From Leguminivora glycinivorella (taxonomy: Eukaryota > Arthropoda > Insecta > Lepidoptera > Tortricidae), in assembly GCF_023078275.1 (NCBI RefSeq), contig NC_062977.1:12545118-12609117 (forward strand): DNA of 64,000 nt, given 5' to 3'. Made by a program: the position numbers and the translations under genes. Position 1 is the stretch's first letter, and each line of letters starts with the position of its first letter. The notes below the pieces were generated by a model. It was not told the origin of the DNA. It did not search any database and saw only the letters and a list, made by a program, of their open reading frames with translations. This document shows positions 23,292 to 35,984 of this stretch, one piece after another.

Positions 23292-24045
23292 GATTTACTA
23301 TACTCGAACACCGGGCAGTTAGCTACCTGATGGACGAATTGGACGATGTAATTGGTTCGGGTAAAGGTAAATCCCAAAACTTAAAATTGTTGAGTAATTC
23401 CGAAGACAGACTTACTGAATGAAGAGCGACTTTTGTTTACCCAACATTCTGAAGTACCTAGTATACAATGACAAACCTGGATTTTGAAGATGTTTTTTGC
23501 CTTTTCTATTTAACTTCGAGTTCAATGAAATAGAAGGACTCGAAAACTAAAAGGCACACCCATTATATAGTGTCGTTAGTGTCTATGCATAAGCAAGTCT
23601 TAAAATGTTCAAATACCTACATCTAAATGAGGTTTTGTACAAAGGTACTTGTACAGCTACCGCGAGCTTGTCAACGGCCGTGACATTGACATTTTCGCTG
23701 ACGTCTGCATAACTTATGTCTATACATCTCGCTCGCACTAACCCAGATAATCCTAAATGCAAAAATATATTTGATGTTTAGTACATACTAAAATTTAGTA
23801 CCTATTTGATACTATTTGGTACCTAAGTACATATATTTGGTACCTCCACTGATATCGAAAAATCGAGCGAATAAAGTGGCCAGACATTCTGACGTCAGGA
23901 TGTCTGGACCATTTTTGGTTTACATAGTTCTAGACAACACTACTAATTGATATCTTAGTCAATATTTACTACCTATTTGGTACCTGTCAATATATTTTTT
24001 TCAAATTTTTTTGGCGTACCAGAAAAAAGTTATGATGGAATTTAA
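23292..24045. other. Non-coding; short palindrome
   Basis: Repeated (t)ttggtacct words and a 28-bp near-perfect palindrome, ccagacattc...gatgtctgg, at about 23880-23910. No gene. Confidence 0.4.
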
Positions 24046-24268
24046 AGTTGTGAGCCCAGCCGTGGCGTTGAAGTATGTAGCGCATGTCCAAAGAATAGAG
24101 GCAAATCCGCCTGCCCTCCTGCGCGTCAACTTAAATAGGAATTTATTTTTAGGCACTCGCACATCATCTCTACTGACTAGTGGCATTAATATAGTCGAAA
24201 TATAAAAATAACAAAACAGTGTCAAAACAGGCGCTACATACTTCAATGGCACGGCCGGGCTCACAACT
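24046..24268. mobile_element. MITE with 38-bp TIRs
   Basis: Terminal inverted repeats agttgtgagcccagccgtgg... and ...ccgggctcacaact, about 38 bp and near-perfect, enclose about 145 bp. Non-coding. Confidence 0.8.
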
Positions 24269-26660
24269 TATTCTTACCCCCGGATTTTTCGGGATGTTGG
24301 TATATTTTCACTTGCCCACTAGAAAAAGCTAAAAAAATAATCGGTAGGGTTAAGTGGGCTAATCTGCCAGTACGAGTGGGTACGCGAAGCAATTTTGTTA
24401 TGACAAGCTCTTGGTAATGGTACAGTTCAAAAAACTATTTTTCTATTTGTTTATCGTCTTACAATATTAAATTTAAGGTGCTTTAAATAGCAGGAGTCAA
24501 TTTTGTTTTCCGTAATTCCGCTGTCGAATTGAGCATACTTGGAACTTTGTCGTTTTAAAAAGTATCGTATTAAAGGCTCGTCTAGACGGCATGATACGAA
24601 TTGACATTTGAATAATCTTAAAATTGTCGTTTCTGGTGCTCCCACACAGGGCTGTTATAAATGTTATATAACATTGTGTGACAGGGACACACAGCACCAT
24701 TACCTGATATCTAGCGAACACACCACTTGAATCAATTGTCTATAATAATTATCACATTGGGCTCTGGGCTGATTGTGTCGTCTGGACTGGCCCTACTTAA
24801 AAGGATACTCAAGTGCTCAATATTTTATTTTGGCGACTTTTGAACATTCATGAACATTACAGTTCCATGAAATGAATACATCAATCGATGTCTCCTAGAT
24901 GTAAATCATTGAATAAATATGTACGACTAGTTCTAGTTATTCAAATTTGCCCTCCATCGGGTCCCTCCTTTATGTTGGCAATGTTCGTGATCATGATGCG
25001 TTAAAGTTCAGACAGTCAATTTTTTTATACCAACAAAAGAAAGTCGTCTGGTCATGTAGGTACGGTCATATAAATTCAACTTTAACTGTACCTATTTATT
25101 ACCACAGCTACACAATATCCATTTACTTACAGATTTATGAGAAATGTAAAGTGGTGCAGTGCAGTTGGCATTGTAAACATGTTGGTATCGGAACAGTCAA
25201 GGTGCTCACAAATAACTGAAGACGCTTCTATTGTCGAAGCGTAAGAGTTTAGAATTCATGTTCAGATATATTTGAGCACTTTAGTCACTTCGATACATTT
25301 GACGGCAACAGGAAAAGTACTAAGTAGTCCCACTTTAATATCATCAGTGTCACACCCTAGATTATGTCGCTACCTATTCATAAATGAAATGTATGCACTT
25401 TTGAATGTCGTACTTTGCTGCCGCGTGATACTTAGATTACATACTATTTAACACAATTATGTGATTGCTACAGATTCGACTTTATTTATATATTTTACAT
25501 TGTAATTTAAATGTGTGAATAATGACTCCATGGACACTAATAAATGAAATAAAATTTATTTAGCGTTACACTATTGTTTTCCTTTCGGTTGCTTACCTAA
25601 TTAATACCTAGCTAATACGCCGATACTTGGGATTAGTTGACAAGCTTGTTGCCAGGGGAGTTATGCCGGCATCTACAATTCGACAATTAAAAACCAAATG
25701 TTATAATATAATAATTATAAACTTATAGTCGGTCGGTACCACACCGCACTAGGATCATACTTCAATAGAGCCGAGCCGAAACCGAAACGTATAGGCAATT
25801 AGGCATAACACTTGTCTTGAGTAGGTACGTAGGTAAATAATATCACTAAAGTTCATTTCTTACGATTATGACACTTGTCAACACACAATAAAGTTCTCAT
25901 GGTAGCACAATATATAATAGTATGGTAGTGCAACAGGTACCTACTCGAGAGTCGAGCCTTTGCTGGCCGAGCTGGGTCGCCCGAAAATCCCGGCACAGTC
26001 TCACGTCTAAGTATGCTGAAGACCGGGCAAAGTGGAGAAGACTGAGTAGGAAAGCGGACCCTGGCACTAGGCCGGGAAAACGCTAGGTTGAAGAAGAAGA
26101 AGCCGCAGTGTGCGACCATATACGGGTCCAGGGTGTGTGGATGCGCAGATTTATGACTAGAAAAACCGATGATTATTAGGTTTTGGTTTTCTCTCGTGTT
26201 CGATATAATGCTTTATCGACAGTTTTTTTATGGGATGCGACAATTTATATACTTATATTGAACCCCACCAAAATACAAGTTCATGGTAAATACGGTTACC
26301 CAATAGGAGGATTTTTCTCCCGCGGACGCGCGTTATCTTGCGAGCTATCTGAGGACTGTTAAGGGTGCCTTTCCACCAGAGATGTGTTATGGATGCTTCT
26401 GATATCCACAATCAGCTTAGTCGAACCCGTTCCTACTAGCGCTACGCTTTGTGAACAGTGAACATGATTGGTGGATCAAACACTATCACATTGCGCATAC
26501 GTGCAGCGTGCGTAGTCGAATGGCACAAACGCTCACGAAACGAAATCCTCGTAGATATCTCTATCGCTCTTGCGTATTGGCGCGGCAGAGCCAGACACCT
26601 TTCGTTTCGTTTCGCGTCGCAGAAATGTAATTCGGCTACGGGACCAAGCACGGGTAAATA
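24269..26660. other. Non-coding, with LINE relic
   Basis: No host gene found. At about 25975-26103 the plus strand keeps a decayed C-terminal piece of a LINE ORF, which translates to words like DRAKWRRLSRKADPG and ends in (gaa)n. At 26360-26650 lies a further relic beginning ggtgcctttccaccagag, a MITE-like motif. Confidence 0.45.
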
Positions 26661-26661
26661 G

Positions 26662-26764
26662 CATGGTCGCGCGATAGACGATAAAATATCAGGCCGTCCC
26701 TATCGCACTATTAGTAAATGCGATAGGGACGGCCAGATGTTTTATCATTTATCGCGCGACCATA
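26662..26764. mobile_element. Hairpin MITE, copy 1
   Basis: A 103-bp near-perfect foldback, catggtcgcgcgatag...gcgcgaccata, with the central words ggccgtccctatcgca and their complement. It recurs at 30462-30564. The flanks of the two copies also match (cacgggta and ttgcctgcc), so the repeat unit is somewhat longer. Confidence 0.8.
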
Positions 26765-27019
26765 CTTGCCTGCCAGGTTGTGTAATTTTACAAACTTCAA
26801 ATTTTATGCATGGCTATAATTATGTATGTCCGTGTCCGTACTCCGTATTAAATGATCCGGCCTACCCCTTGATTTACGATTTAGGTTTATTAGAGATCTA
26901 CGAACAAGACGATATACATTTTTGGTGCTACATACATGCATTGTGTCGCTACTGTCGCTAGTAGGTACGTTAATAGGTATTAATAGTACGGCACTCAAAA
27001 AAGTTTGGGAACCCCTGGG

Positions 27020-27140
27020 TTAGTGTCTGTATCATTATCATCATCCTCCTTGCGTTATCCCGGCGTTTGCCTCGGCAATTGCTCATGGGAGCCTGGGGTC
27101 CGCTTTGACAACTTAATCCCAAGATTCTGCCATCTGACCT
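27020..27140 (+). repeat. LINE relic
   Basis: A catcatcctccttgcgttatcccggcg-type segment followed by tgggagcctggggtccgc. This is a frequent decayed non-LTR fragment in Lepidoptera and lies about 300 bp before the nanos start codon. Confidence 0.45.
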
Positions 27141-27450
27141 TCCAACATTATATGAATAATTTGGTTCCTGCTTCAGAGAAAGCAGGTAGTAGGTACATAC
27201 GCGACGTTCGTTCATTTTCAATAATGCAAGTAGTACTTACGTACTTTCGCGCCACCCGTATAGTCTTATCGAGGAAAACCTACCTTCCTTTGTGATTTGC
27301 CGACGACAAAACGAGTCTTGAAACCGACTTCGAAATGGACCAATAGGGAGCCCATTCTCGTTTTAACTGTGGACTAGTCAGGACGCGCGCGGTATAGATA
27401 CAGATCTGGCAGATTTTGATCGTGATTTTAAATTTGGAACAAAAAAATAA

Positions 27451-30400
27451 ATGGAGAACAATATCTTTAGTGATTATGGCACTGGTAGTGGGAGCTCAGC
27501 AAGATCGGTAAGTGTCAATATTTTGATAATAAACATAAGAAGAAGATACTTAGGTAGTCCATTTTTATTTGGTAAACGTAAGTACCTACCTACCTACATT
27601 TATTTTTGTTTGATGGAGATAATAGAATACATTGACCGCACATTACAAATAATGTAGGTAACATATTGAATTCTGTTATATTTTTGTTAAAAAGATTAAT
27701 TACTTGGCAGGTTTAATTATACAAAGGTAATTACATTCGTAAACACGTGATTTTTTGTTCTCGTTAAATTCGACACACAGGTGGTGGTGGCAGCCTCGTG
27801 GGCCTTTGCCAATGACAAGTGTAATTACATAGATATAAAAACCGGCCAAGAGCGTGTCGGGCCACGCTCAGTGTAGGGTTCCGTAGTTTTCCGTATTTTT
27901 CTCAAAAACTACTGAACCTATCAAGTTCAAAACAATTTTCCTAGAAAGTTTTTATAAAGATCTACTATTGTGATTTTTTTCATATTTTTTTAACATAGGG
28001 TTCAAAAGTTAGAAGGGGGGGACGCACTTTTTTTTCCTTTAGAAGCGATTATATCCGAAAATATTGATATTATCAAAAAACGATCTTAGTAAACCCTTCT
28101 TGATTTTTAAATACCTATCCAACAATATATCACACATTGAGGTTGGAATAAAAAAATATCCGCCCCACTTTACATGTAGGGGGGGGGGGTACCCTAATAA
28201 AACAGTTTTTTCCATTTTTTATTTTTGCACTTTGTTGGCGTGATTGATATACATATTGGTACCAAATTTCAGCTTTCTAGTGCTTACAGTTACTGAGATT
28301 ATCCGCGGACGGACGGACGGACGGACGGACAGACAGACAGACATGGCGAAACTATAAGGGTTCCTAGTTGACTACGGAACCCTAATTACCACCAAAAACC
28401 CATCACGTCACCCATCTATAGGTATAACAAGTTTGTATATATTTAGTGACCTAATTTCCCGAGAGATGGCGCTGTACTGTGGGTTACTTCGCGCTGTTAA
28501 GATTTTTCCAGAGTTGATGGGGGTAGAATACGGAACCCCACACTGAGCGTGACCCGACACGTTCTTGGCCTATCTGTTATGACAAGACTTGACATATATC
28601 CATACTTAATATTATAAATGCATATACATGGGAAAGTGTGTGTGTCTGTTTGTTTGTCCGTCTTTCACGGCCAAATGGAGCGACGAATTGACGTGATTTT
28701 TTTAAAGTGGAAATAGTGGAAGGGATGGAGAGCAAGTGACATAGGCTACTTTTTGTCTCTTTCTAACGCGTGCGAAGCCGCGGGCAAAAGCTTGTATGAT
28801 ATATAACTATTAACCATTTAGGGCATTTAGACATTTTTCTACTCATTCGATTTTGAACTGTAATCTTATTGTAGAAATGCGTTTTTGTTTTAAGTATGAT
28901 GACAATACGATTGCCGCTACCGATTAAAAGGTTAAATTACATTTTTAGTCATGGGCGAGCTTGGATTCCTGGCCTTCAGCACTTCAGAAACATCCGCAGT
29001 TCGGTATGCTGGACGAACAACGCCAGTACCAATCCGCAGACCTGTTAGACTGTAAGTATATTAGTTATTTTAGCAACTTTGCCGTTTCAACATAACTTTG
29101 CCCTCCGCTTAATATGACAGTAGAAGAAAATATTCCAGTACACCTTCAAAAAGTTTCTACCATTCTACTAGTGTTTCCCACGTATATTATTCATATCGCA
29201 CCTTTTGACCTAATGCTCAAACCCTATGTCTCACTGCGATTTCTGCATCCCTGTTGTCAATTACTGAATATAGTGATTAATATCTTAAGATGCGTGAAGA
29301 CTGAAGAGATAAAGATAATAACGCTAAATAAAAATCGAAAAATGTTGTTTCAGTGATGGCGAAACGAAGCACGCTGCAAGAAATGATGAGTGAATTCAAA
29401 ATGAACGGACACGACTCTCCATACAATCCCGAGGAAGATAAAAGGCCGAGTAGACCAGGTAAATTCTGAAAAAAAAAACCGGCCAAGTGCGAGTCGGACT
29501 CGCCCACCGAGGGTTCCGTACAAACTTTCTTTCAAACTACCTAGTAAAAATAATCTCATATTTTCATATAACTCTAATGACTTGACTAGAAGACAAAAGT
29601 ATAGGCACTAATGAGTATTATAGTGTATAGCGCCATCTCCCGGTCAATTTGCTAACTAATTTGCGCGACCTGGTTTTTCAGGGATAATTCTTTATAATGT
29701 TAACCGATTTAAATAGTTTTTACTTTATTGGACAGAAGATGGTTTACGTAACACCTCGTATTAATTTGAAGTACGATATACATCCGCAATGGTGGGTAAA
29801 TTGAAAGTAAAAATCTGAAAAGTTTTTTGTCAATTAAAAAAAAGTATTCAAAATACAAACACGATTATATTTTTCCTGTAATGTATAGCATAAAACCAAT
29901 GTTTACTAAAATTTTCATAATTTTTCGTTGGTAAACTTCGGAGATAAGGGGGGGGGGAACGGTATTTTTTTTTTACATTTTCCTTCAAAATTCTTTTTTT
30001 TTCCACAACAAAAAAATTATAAAAAATAGCTTATTTACGTTGAATTTGAGCTCTTTCCAACGATACCCCACTTGACCTAGTAACTTGAAATTTACAGTTT
30101 GCCCCCTTTCATTTTGGCCATTTTCTACAATTAAAATTAATATATTTAAAAAAATTATACTTTCTATTTGTAGAGGTTTACAATGTTCACAACTATTCCA
30201 AATTTCAAGTTGATAGCATTAGTAGTCCTCGAGATATTTAGGAATGTGACAGACGGACAGACAGACGGACAGAGTCGCACCATAAGGGTTCCTGTTGTAC
30301 CTTTTTGGTACGGAACCCTAAAAAGCTCGAAAAATCGCTTTATATTCCTATAGTCTGTATCATCATTAGGTATGTAACTATGTATCACCTGTGGTACATA

Positions 30401-33400
30401 TCACAATAAAAATTATAAACAAAATTTACCCTCAATAGGCTCCCTAAACCAGGCAGGCAATCATGGTCACGCGATAAATGATAAAACATCTGGCCGTCCC
30501 TATCGCACTTACTAATAGTGCGATAGGGACGGCCTGATATTTTATTGTCTATCGCGCGACCATGCTACCCGTGCAGTTGAGAGAGGGTAAATAAAAAGTT
30601 TACACGAGCAAATAAGGATGTTTAAAGACAGCACAGCAATGACAGATTCGCTTCGTTTTGTATTTGGATGTTAAAACCCGAAAATGTGCAAATTATTTTG
30701 TTTAAGTTTCTTTTAATACCTAAAAGTACAGAGTACCTTACCTATAGTGGCTAAAATAGAGGTAAAAATATATATAAGGGTACAACTTTATTTAATATAA
30801 TAATAATTATTATATTCTATTCTTATCAGTAGAAAAAATATGGTACCTAAAGTTAAAAATACCTAATTGTCGCGAAAGGTTGACTTTTGGTAGAAAATTT
30901 AAATTTCACGACATGGAAAAGTGCGTTTAAAGTGTACTAAGTATTTATTTATTTCTGTTTTTCAGAGAACCATATTGGCATGGGTCCATCGAGTGTATAC
31001 CTGCGACAGAAGTCTTGGCCAGAACCAGATTCTACTCCTGTGCAGCGCTTGCCGCGACCAAAGTCTGAGTGGATCCAGTCCACCACTGTGCCGGATCTTA
31101 TAAAGCCTCCAATTTTCTTCGATGGTACGCATGTCTTTTCTAAATCTCCTTGTAGGTACAACAAGGAGATTTACAACATACGTCATTCTACCTGAGACAA
31201 TTTTAAAGCTAGAGAAAGAGATATTTATTTGCTTCCACGTACACATCTTATTTTATATCAAATTTTTCGAAACGGCCTTCAGCACTCACAAAGCCGGTTT
31301 TTCAGATGCCGTCGGCAAGACTTCGAATGTGTACCAGCGGGAGAAGTGGTTTGAGCCTGAGCCGGAAATGATAACGTCGCATCGGCTGCCACGTCCAAAG
31401 TCGGAATGGATTCCACCTACCATTACGCCGGATATAACACAAACTCACAAATTCTTCGATGGTATGTAAATTCCTCCCATGCTGAATTGAATAGGCACTA
31501 ATACCTAGAAAATATTTACTACTTCTGGAAGTGCCCAATGATTTTTTCGAATCCAAACTTGTAAAACGAAAGTACAGCCACTTTTGCGACTCTCAATTAA
31601 CGTGGTACATCTTTTACACCTACAGTCATGAATGAGAAAAGGATTGAAGGTTTCAATCCAAATATCTGCCACCAGGGCCTCTAGCCAAACGTACCATTAT
31701 ATCCGTAATTGTTAACGCTCCGTGGCGAACAATATGCAGTTAGCTCTGGCACGCCAAAGTGGAAGAGCGAAAGAGAAAGAAAGCTGCGAAACGATACGGA
31801 GCTTCAACGATTGCACGCTTGCATGATATAGGAGCTTCACATATCCTGTTATTTAAAATTGTAGATCTGGAAACTATTTCGGCGGAGCAGGTGCGAGTAT
31901 TAAACTCGCTTCCCAACGCCGTGCTGTACGGCCTGCTCCGAGACCTGGAGCAGAGAAGGAACGAGCAAACCAGGCCCAAGCGAGTACGAGATGTAAGTGA
32001 TTCGTTTTTAATTGGTTTCTGTATTTTGCCGATTTTTGTCGACTTCCGTTTTTACCTTATCTACGACATCTACTAACCTTCCACAATTTTCTGAAATTGT
32101 TAGAAAGATATCGATGTTCATGTACGTATGTTGTTAATATTCATTTCATCACACAATAAAAAAATACAGTTTTTTGCATTTCTTTCTAATATAAAAAAAT
32201 ATGTGTCACGACGGATATCACGATGCGACGGGCAAAGATAGATAAAGAGGCAAAGTTGTCATTCTTGAAAATAAATTACCATTATAAATTTATCTGATAA
32301 GTTGATGTTTAGTATAAATAATACATATTTAAAAATGCCAAATGTTGATGCCATACCGCGTTATAAAGGCGGAAAGATATCGTTTGTATTCAAACCGTAG
32401 GTACATAGAAAACACGTTTTCTCATCTAGATTTTTCGTCTTTCTGGGGCCATTTCTGTACAACAGGTTAAATGCAAAATTAATGTTTGTTGTAAAAGTGC
32501 TCTACGACATTGATATTACTTATGTTTAATTACCTATTGAATATACAATGAATATATATGTAATGTAATAGTTCGGAATCTACGAAAATAAGTCTTGTGT
32601 TTATTTTCTTATAAGTTTTATTTTAGTGAATAATTAAAAATAAATCACTAATTTAGTCCTTCCTCTGCCTGAATCCTCATAAAACATTAAATCACTGTAC
32701 AATTATGTTTTTATTAATAAATTATTTGTATTTGTATTTTGTATTTGTATACCAGGTAAGGTTCTTAACATTATGTTTCAATAATTCATTAAATAGATTA
32801 GACTCCGAAATAAATATCATAGGTACATAAAAGAAAAAGCAACCAAATCCACAGGTGGCCGAGCCATGACTCAAACACGGGTCTTCTCTTCAGCATTCGC
32901 AGCTTACATCTTCGCCACCCGACCGCCGTGGTACGGTCGCTATCAGATACATCAGAGAGGATAAGATGCTCACTAATATCCTCTATTATCGAAGCGAAAG
33001 TCCGATATTTGTGAGAAATTTTCCCATTCCGATCCATACTAATATTATAAATCGGAAAGTGTGTGTGTCTGTTTGTTTGTCCGTCTTTCACGCCAAAACG
33101 GAGCGACGAACTGACATGATTTTTTAAGCGGAGATAATTGAAGGGATGAAGAGTGACATAGACTACTTTTTGTCTGTTTCTAACGCGAGCGAAGCCGCGG
33201 GCACAAGCTAGTATGTAATAAATGATCTCTGAGAAGCTAAGCGCTTATGACCAACTTCTAAGGCTGACTAACTTTTTGATTACCAGGAATGCCGATTCTG
33301 CAAGAACAACGGCGAGCGCGAATCGTACTACCGTTCGCACGTGCTGAAGGATGCGGACGGGCGCGTGTCGTGCCCGGTGCTGCGCAAATTCGTGTGCAAG

Positions 33401-33883
33401 CGCTGCGGCGCGCGCGGCGACCACGCACACACCCTCAAGTACTGTCCGCTGAGCACGGAGGAAGGTACGGACTTTAGTTTTTTTGGAATCAGTAACGCAA
33501 TTAGGGACTCGGGATGATTTGCGGCCACCTGGTAAAGATTACCTCGGTGATAGGAACCTACCTCGGGTAGCAAAATGTACCACCACTTTTTACCTGATTA
33601 GCAACGACGGAAATGGAGTTGCTGTAAAAAATTTCGTTTTACTAGTCATGCATACAAAATATTAAATAGTCAAATATCACAAAATATGTCTAAATTTCCA
33701 GAACGCATGAAGTCCACAGCCATGATGCACAGCGTGCGGCTGGCGTCGGGGCGCCGGCGCGGGCAGGCGGAGGGCGACTACGTCATGTTCGGCGACACCT
33801 CGCCCTCCTTCCTCCTCGACTACCGCTCCTGCGCCCCGCTCGACCCCGTCTGGGCCGACTTGGAGAAAAAGCTCACTTTATAG
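27451..33883 (+). CDS. nanos: Nanos, zinc-finger translational repressor, complete with 8 exons
   Basis: Exons: 27451-27507, 28949-29051, 29354-29458, 30966-31124, 31306-31461, 31865-31992, 33287-33464 and 33702-33883. All GT-AG junctions keep the frame (phases 0,1,1,1,1,0,1), giving 355 residues. Residues 237-289 form the Nanos zinc-finger pair with exact spacing C-X2-C-X12-H-X10-C and C-X2-C-X7-H-X4-C (C238, C241, H254, C265; C273, C276, H284, C289). Family role: it binds target mRNAs with Pumilio and recruits the CCR4-NOT deadenylase, supporting germ-line fate. Exons 4 and 5 encode duplicate modules (residues about 90-193), each with LPRPKSEWI...FFD. The last exon gives an acidic/Arg-rich tail ending at TAG. 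Silkworms have several nanos paralogues; which one this matches is not resolved. The introns are full of repeats. Confidence 0.93.
27839..28383 (-). repeat. ggttccgta-type dispersed repeat, copy 2 (nanos intron 1)
   Basis: Inverted copy of the element at 182-722, with the ends ccggccaagagcgtgtcgg and (ggac)n...ggttcctagttg. A short extra fragment of the same end (gaccccacactgagcgtg-like) sits at 28520-28570. Confidence 0.8.
28599..28797 (+). mobile_element. LEP1-type Helitron-like element (nanos intron 1)
   Basis: Begins tccatac..taatattataaat, has gtgtgtgtctgtttgtttg, and ends in gcgaagccgcgggcaaaagct. The TC start and CT-rich hairpin-bearing end fit the Lepidoptera LEP1 Helitron-like family. 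Further copies lie at 33033-33211 and 51370-51501. Confidence 0.6.
29472..30322 (-). repeat. ggttccgta-type repeat, related family (nanos intron 3)
   Basis: About 850 bp bounded by aaccggccaagtgcgagtcgg on the left and agggttcctgttgtacc...cggaaccct on the right, with (acagacgg)n before the right end. It is a longer relative of the 182-722 family and begins about 14 bp after the exon 3 donor. Confidence 0.7.
30462..30564. mobile_element. Hairpin MITE, copy 2 (nanos intron 3)
   Basis: Inverted relative to the copy at 26662-26764, about 90 percent or more alike by eye, including the flanks. Confidence 0.8.
31650..31840. repeat. Decayed TIR element just before nanos exon 6
   Basis: Contains gttaacgctccgtggcga and cttcaacgattgcacgcttgc, the inverted ends of a family also seen at 37870-38030. 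It lies about 25 bp upstream of the exon 6 acceptor at 31864. Confidence 0.5.
32820..32950 (-). mobile_element. tRNA-derived SINE (nanos intron 6)
   Basis: Read on the minus strand: ggtcgggtggcgaagatg, agctgcgaatgctgaagag, then a weak B-box (gtgtttgagtc) and ctcggccacctg. The word order matches a Lepidoptera SINE type. It lies in the long intron before the zinc-finger exon. Confidence 0.45.
33033..33211 (+). mobile_element. LEP1-type Helitron-like element (nanos intron 6)
   Basis: Starts tccatactaatattataaa and ends gaagccgcgggcacaagctag, with the CTAG-type 3' end expected of Helitrons. It is the best-preserved copy and ends 75 bp before the zinc-finger exon. Confidence 0.65.
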
Positions 33884-35010
33884 ACATCGGTAGACCAGGT
33901 GACGCGGTTCTGTCTGGAGCCTGAAATGAGCTGATTTATCCACTAAATTACTTTCTGACATCGCAATCAGCGGTGTGACAGTACGTAGTAAGAATATTTG
34001 TCCTGAAGAACCGTAACCATCTTAGCGGCTACAATGCTTATTATGGAGGATCTGTGCTCCGTCTCTTCAACTGAAGTTGATTATGTGCATATTGCGCACT
34101 GACTTAGTACCTAGTTACTACATTGATACTCATATTTTATTGTTACAAGTTATTTTTAATTCCTTTCGACGTATTAGAAAACTTACACATCAGTGGTATG
34201 TTACCTATAAACTGCTATTAGAGGTTCCTGTTTAATTAAACTTAGATATATTGTTAGTATTATAATGTCATACGAAATCATATGAAGATATAGTATGTAG
34301 ATATAAGACTATTAATTTTGTTGCTTGGCTTATGCCAAAATTTAATATTTTATGTGTCATATCATTTATAACTAATATAAGATAATTCTCTTATCTGTTT
34401 ATAAAGTGACATTTAATGTTATAATTACCGAATCGTTCCACTTATTTAGAACTGTAAGACGTTGATTAGTTTTAAATGAAGACTTTAAAATAAGATTAAC
34501 TTAGTGTTAAGTTAGGCACCTACTTATCTTATAGGTTTCCAAATGACCAAAACAAAGAACAGACATCAGTTAAATACTTAATTAAATTAATATTTTACCT
34601 ATAGAGGGCTCATGAACGTTACCCAAAAATGGCAAAATACTTATAATCAACTTTATAATAACATCTTTTGTATATTTAAAGCAACATATTTATTAATATA
34701 TCATGTTTCAATATAGTATTGACAGTAATATATTACCTCGAAATCAAATCTGTTGTTTTAAATGAAAAGTATAAATTTGATATACAGTTTATTTTTTTAT
34801 CACTATGGAATCCGGCGTGTCATTGTGCTAGTATATGTTTTTTTATCAAATGCCAGTATGTATAACCATTGTAGAAGTAGGTATACATAATTCTCAGTAT
34901 TACAGTACCTATTACATACTTAAAGGAACTATTTTGTACAGGAAAATACAACTCATCAATTAAGTATGAAACTACTCTGCCCGTATTGACAAATAAACAG
35001 TAATTTTTGT
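33884..35010 (+). other. Probable nanos 3' UTR
   Basis: Repeat-free AT-rich sequence after the stop codon, with an AATAAA at 34992-34997 followed by TG/T-rich sequence. Nanos 3' UTRs carry translational control elements in other insects; none could be recognised with confidence here. Confidence 0.5.
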
Positions 35011-35980
35011 TAGAATTATTGAGTTTATTTGTTCACAAGTGAGTCATTTTTTCTATGATGGTTTAAAGTTGGTTTCAACTTTAGGTATATATACTTAAAA
35101 ATTGTTATTACGTTTTGCTATTTTTTTAAATGATTTGCTATTATTAGCGTTGATTCATTATCATATCATTAATCATTTGCCTCATCAGTCCTTAAATACT
35201 TTCAATGTCTTTAATAATGGTGTTGGTTTTTTTTGGATCCAATAAATCACGGGGAAAAGGTCGCGTATTTAATTTTATATTTTTATAAAACCGTTTTTGG
35301 TGGTGCGCAAAGTTGCCATTTTAAGTTTGACATTTGACTTCATTACCTACAACTTTGCCCACCCCCACAAATTTGTAGGTACCTACAAAGGGTCTAGCCG
35401 CAATCCTATAGTGAAACTGCCCCTGGCCGAAATGTATAGCTTTCTTAAGTGCGTTTGTTTGTCTTATTTTAAGATATCGTTTTACCAAACTTCAAACTCA
35501 TAATCCTGTTGGTTTTGCTAAAAAAAAATAATTAAAAAAAGTTTTTATTTTTCTGTAGCTAAAGTAATAGTTGGATTTCTTTGAAATTTAGATATTTTAT
35601 GCACCTAATAGTAATTCATTAAACAAAAAAAAAACAAGGTTCTAACTTGTTCACAAGTGCCAGATTTTTTTTTAAATTAATTAATTAGATAATCGGGCTT
35701 GGGGAGCCAGTCCCTGTCTCAAGTTAATTATGTTCTATGAGATTTAGCTAAAGGAAAGGAGTGAATAAAAACGGGAATAATACCAAAATGTGGACACAAT
35801 TCTACGATCGATAGGACAAAATATGCTGACGCCATCTGCTCTTTACCGGCCAAAGCGTGTTAAATACTTAAAGGTTTTCGTATGTTTATTAATAACTACC
35901 TACATAAAGAGGTAGAGGTGACGAACAACCGTGCAAAAACTTCTTAGAATTAGGTAGATGATAATTTTGTGATCATAAAA
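35011..35980. other. Non-coding, nothing recognised
   Basis: AT-rich spacer with A and T runs. No gene. Confidence 0.4.
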
Positions 35981-35984
35981 GAAA

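Noticed and set aside
31759..32076. 105-codon frame starting with an ATG upstream of nanos exon 6
   Set aside because: Its first part comes from a decayed TIR element. The exon proper starts after the acceptor at 31864 and continues the nanos frame.
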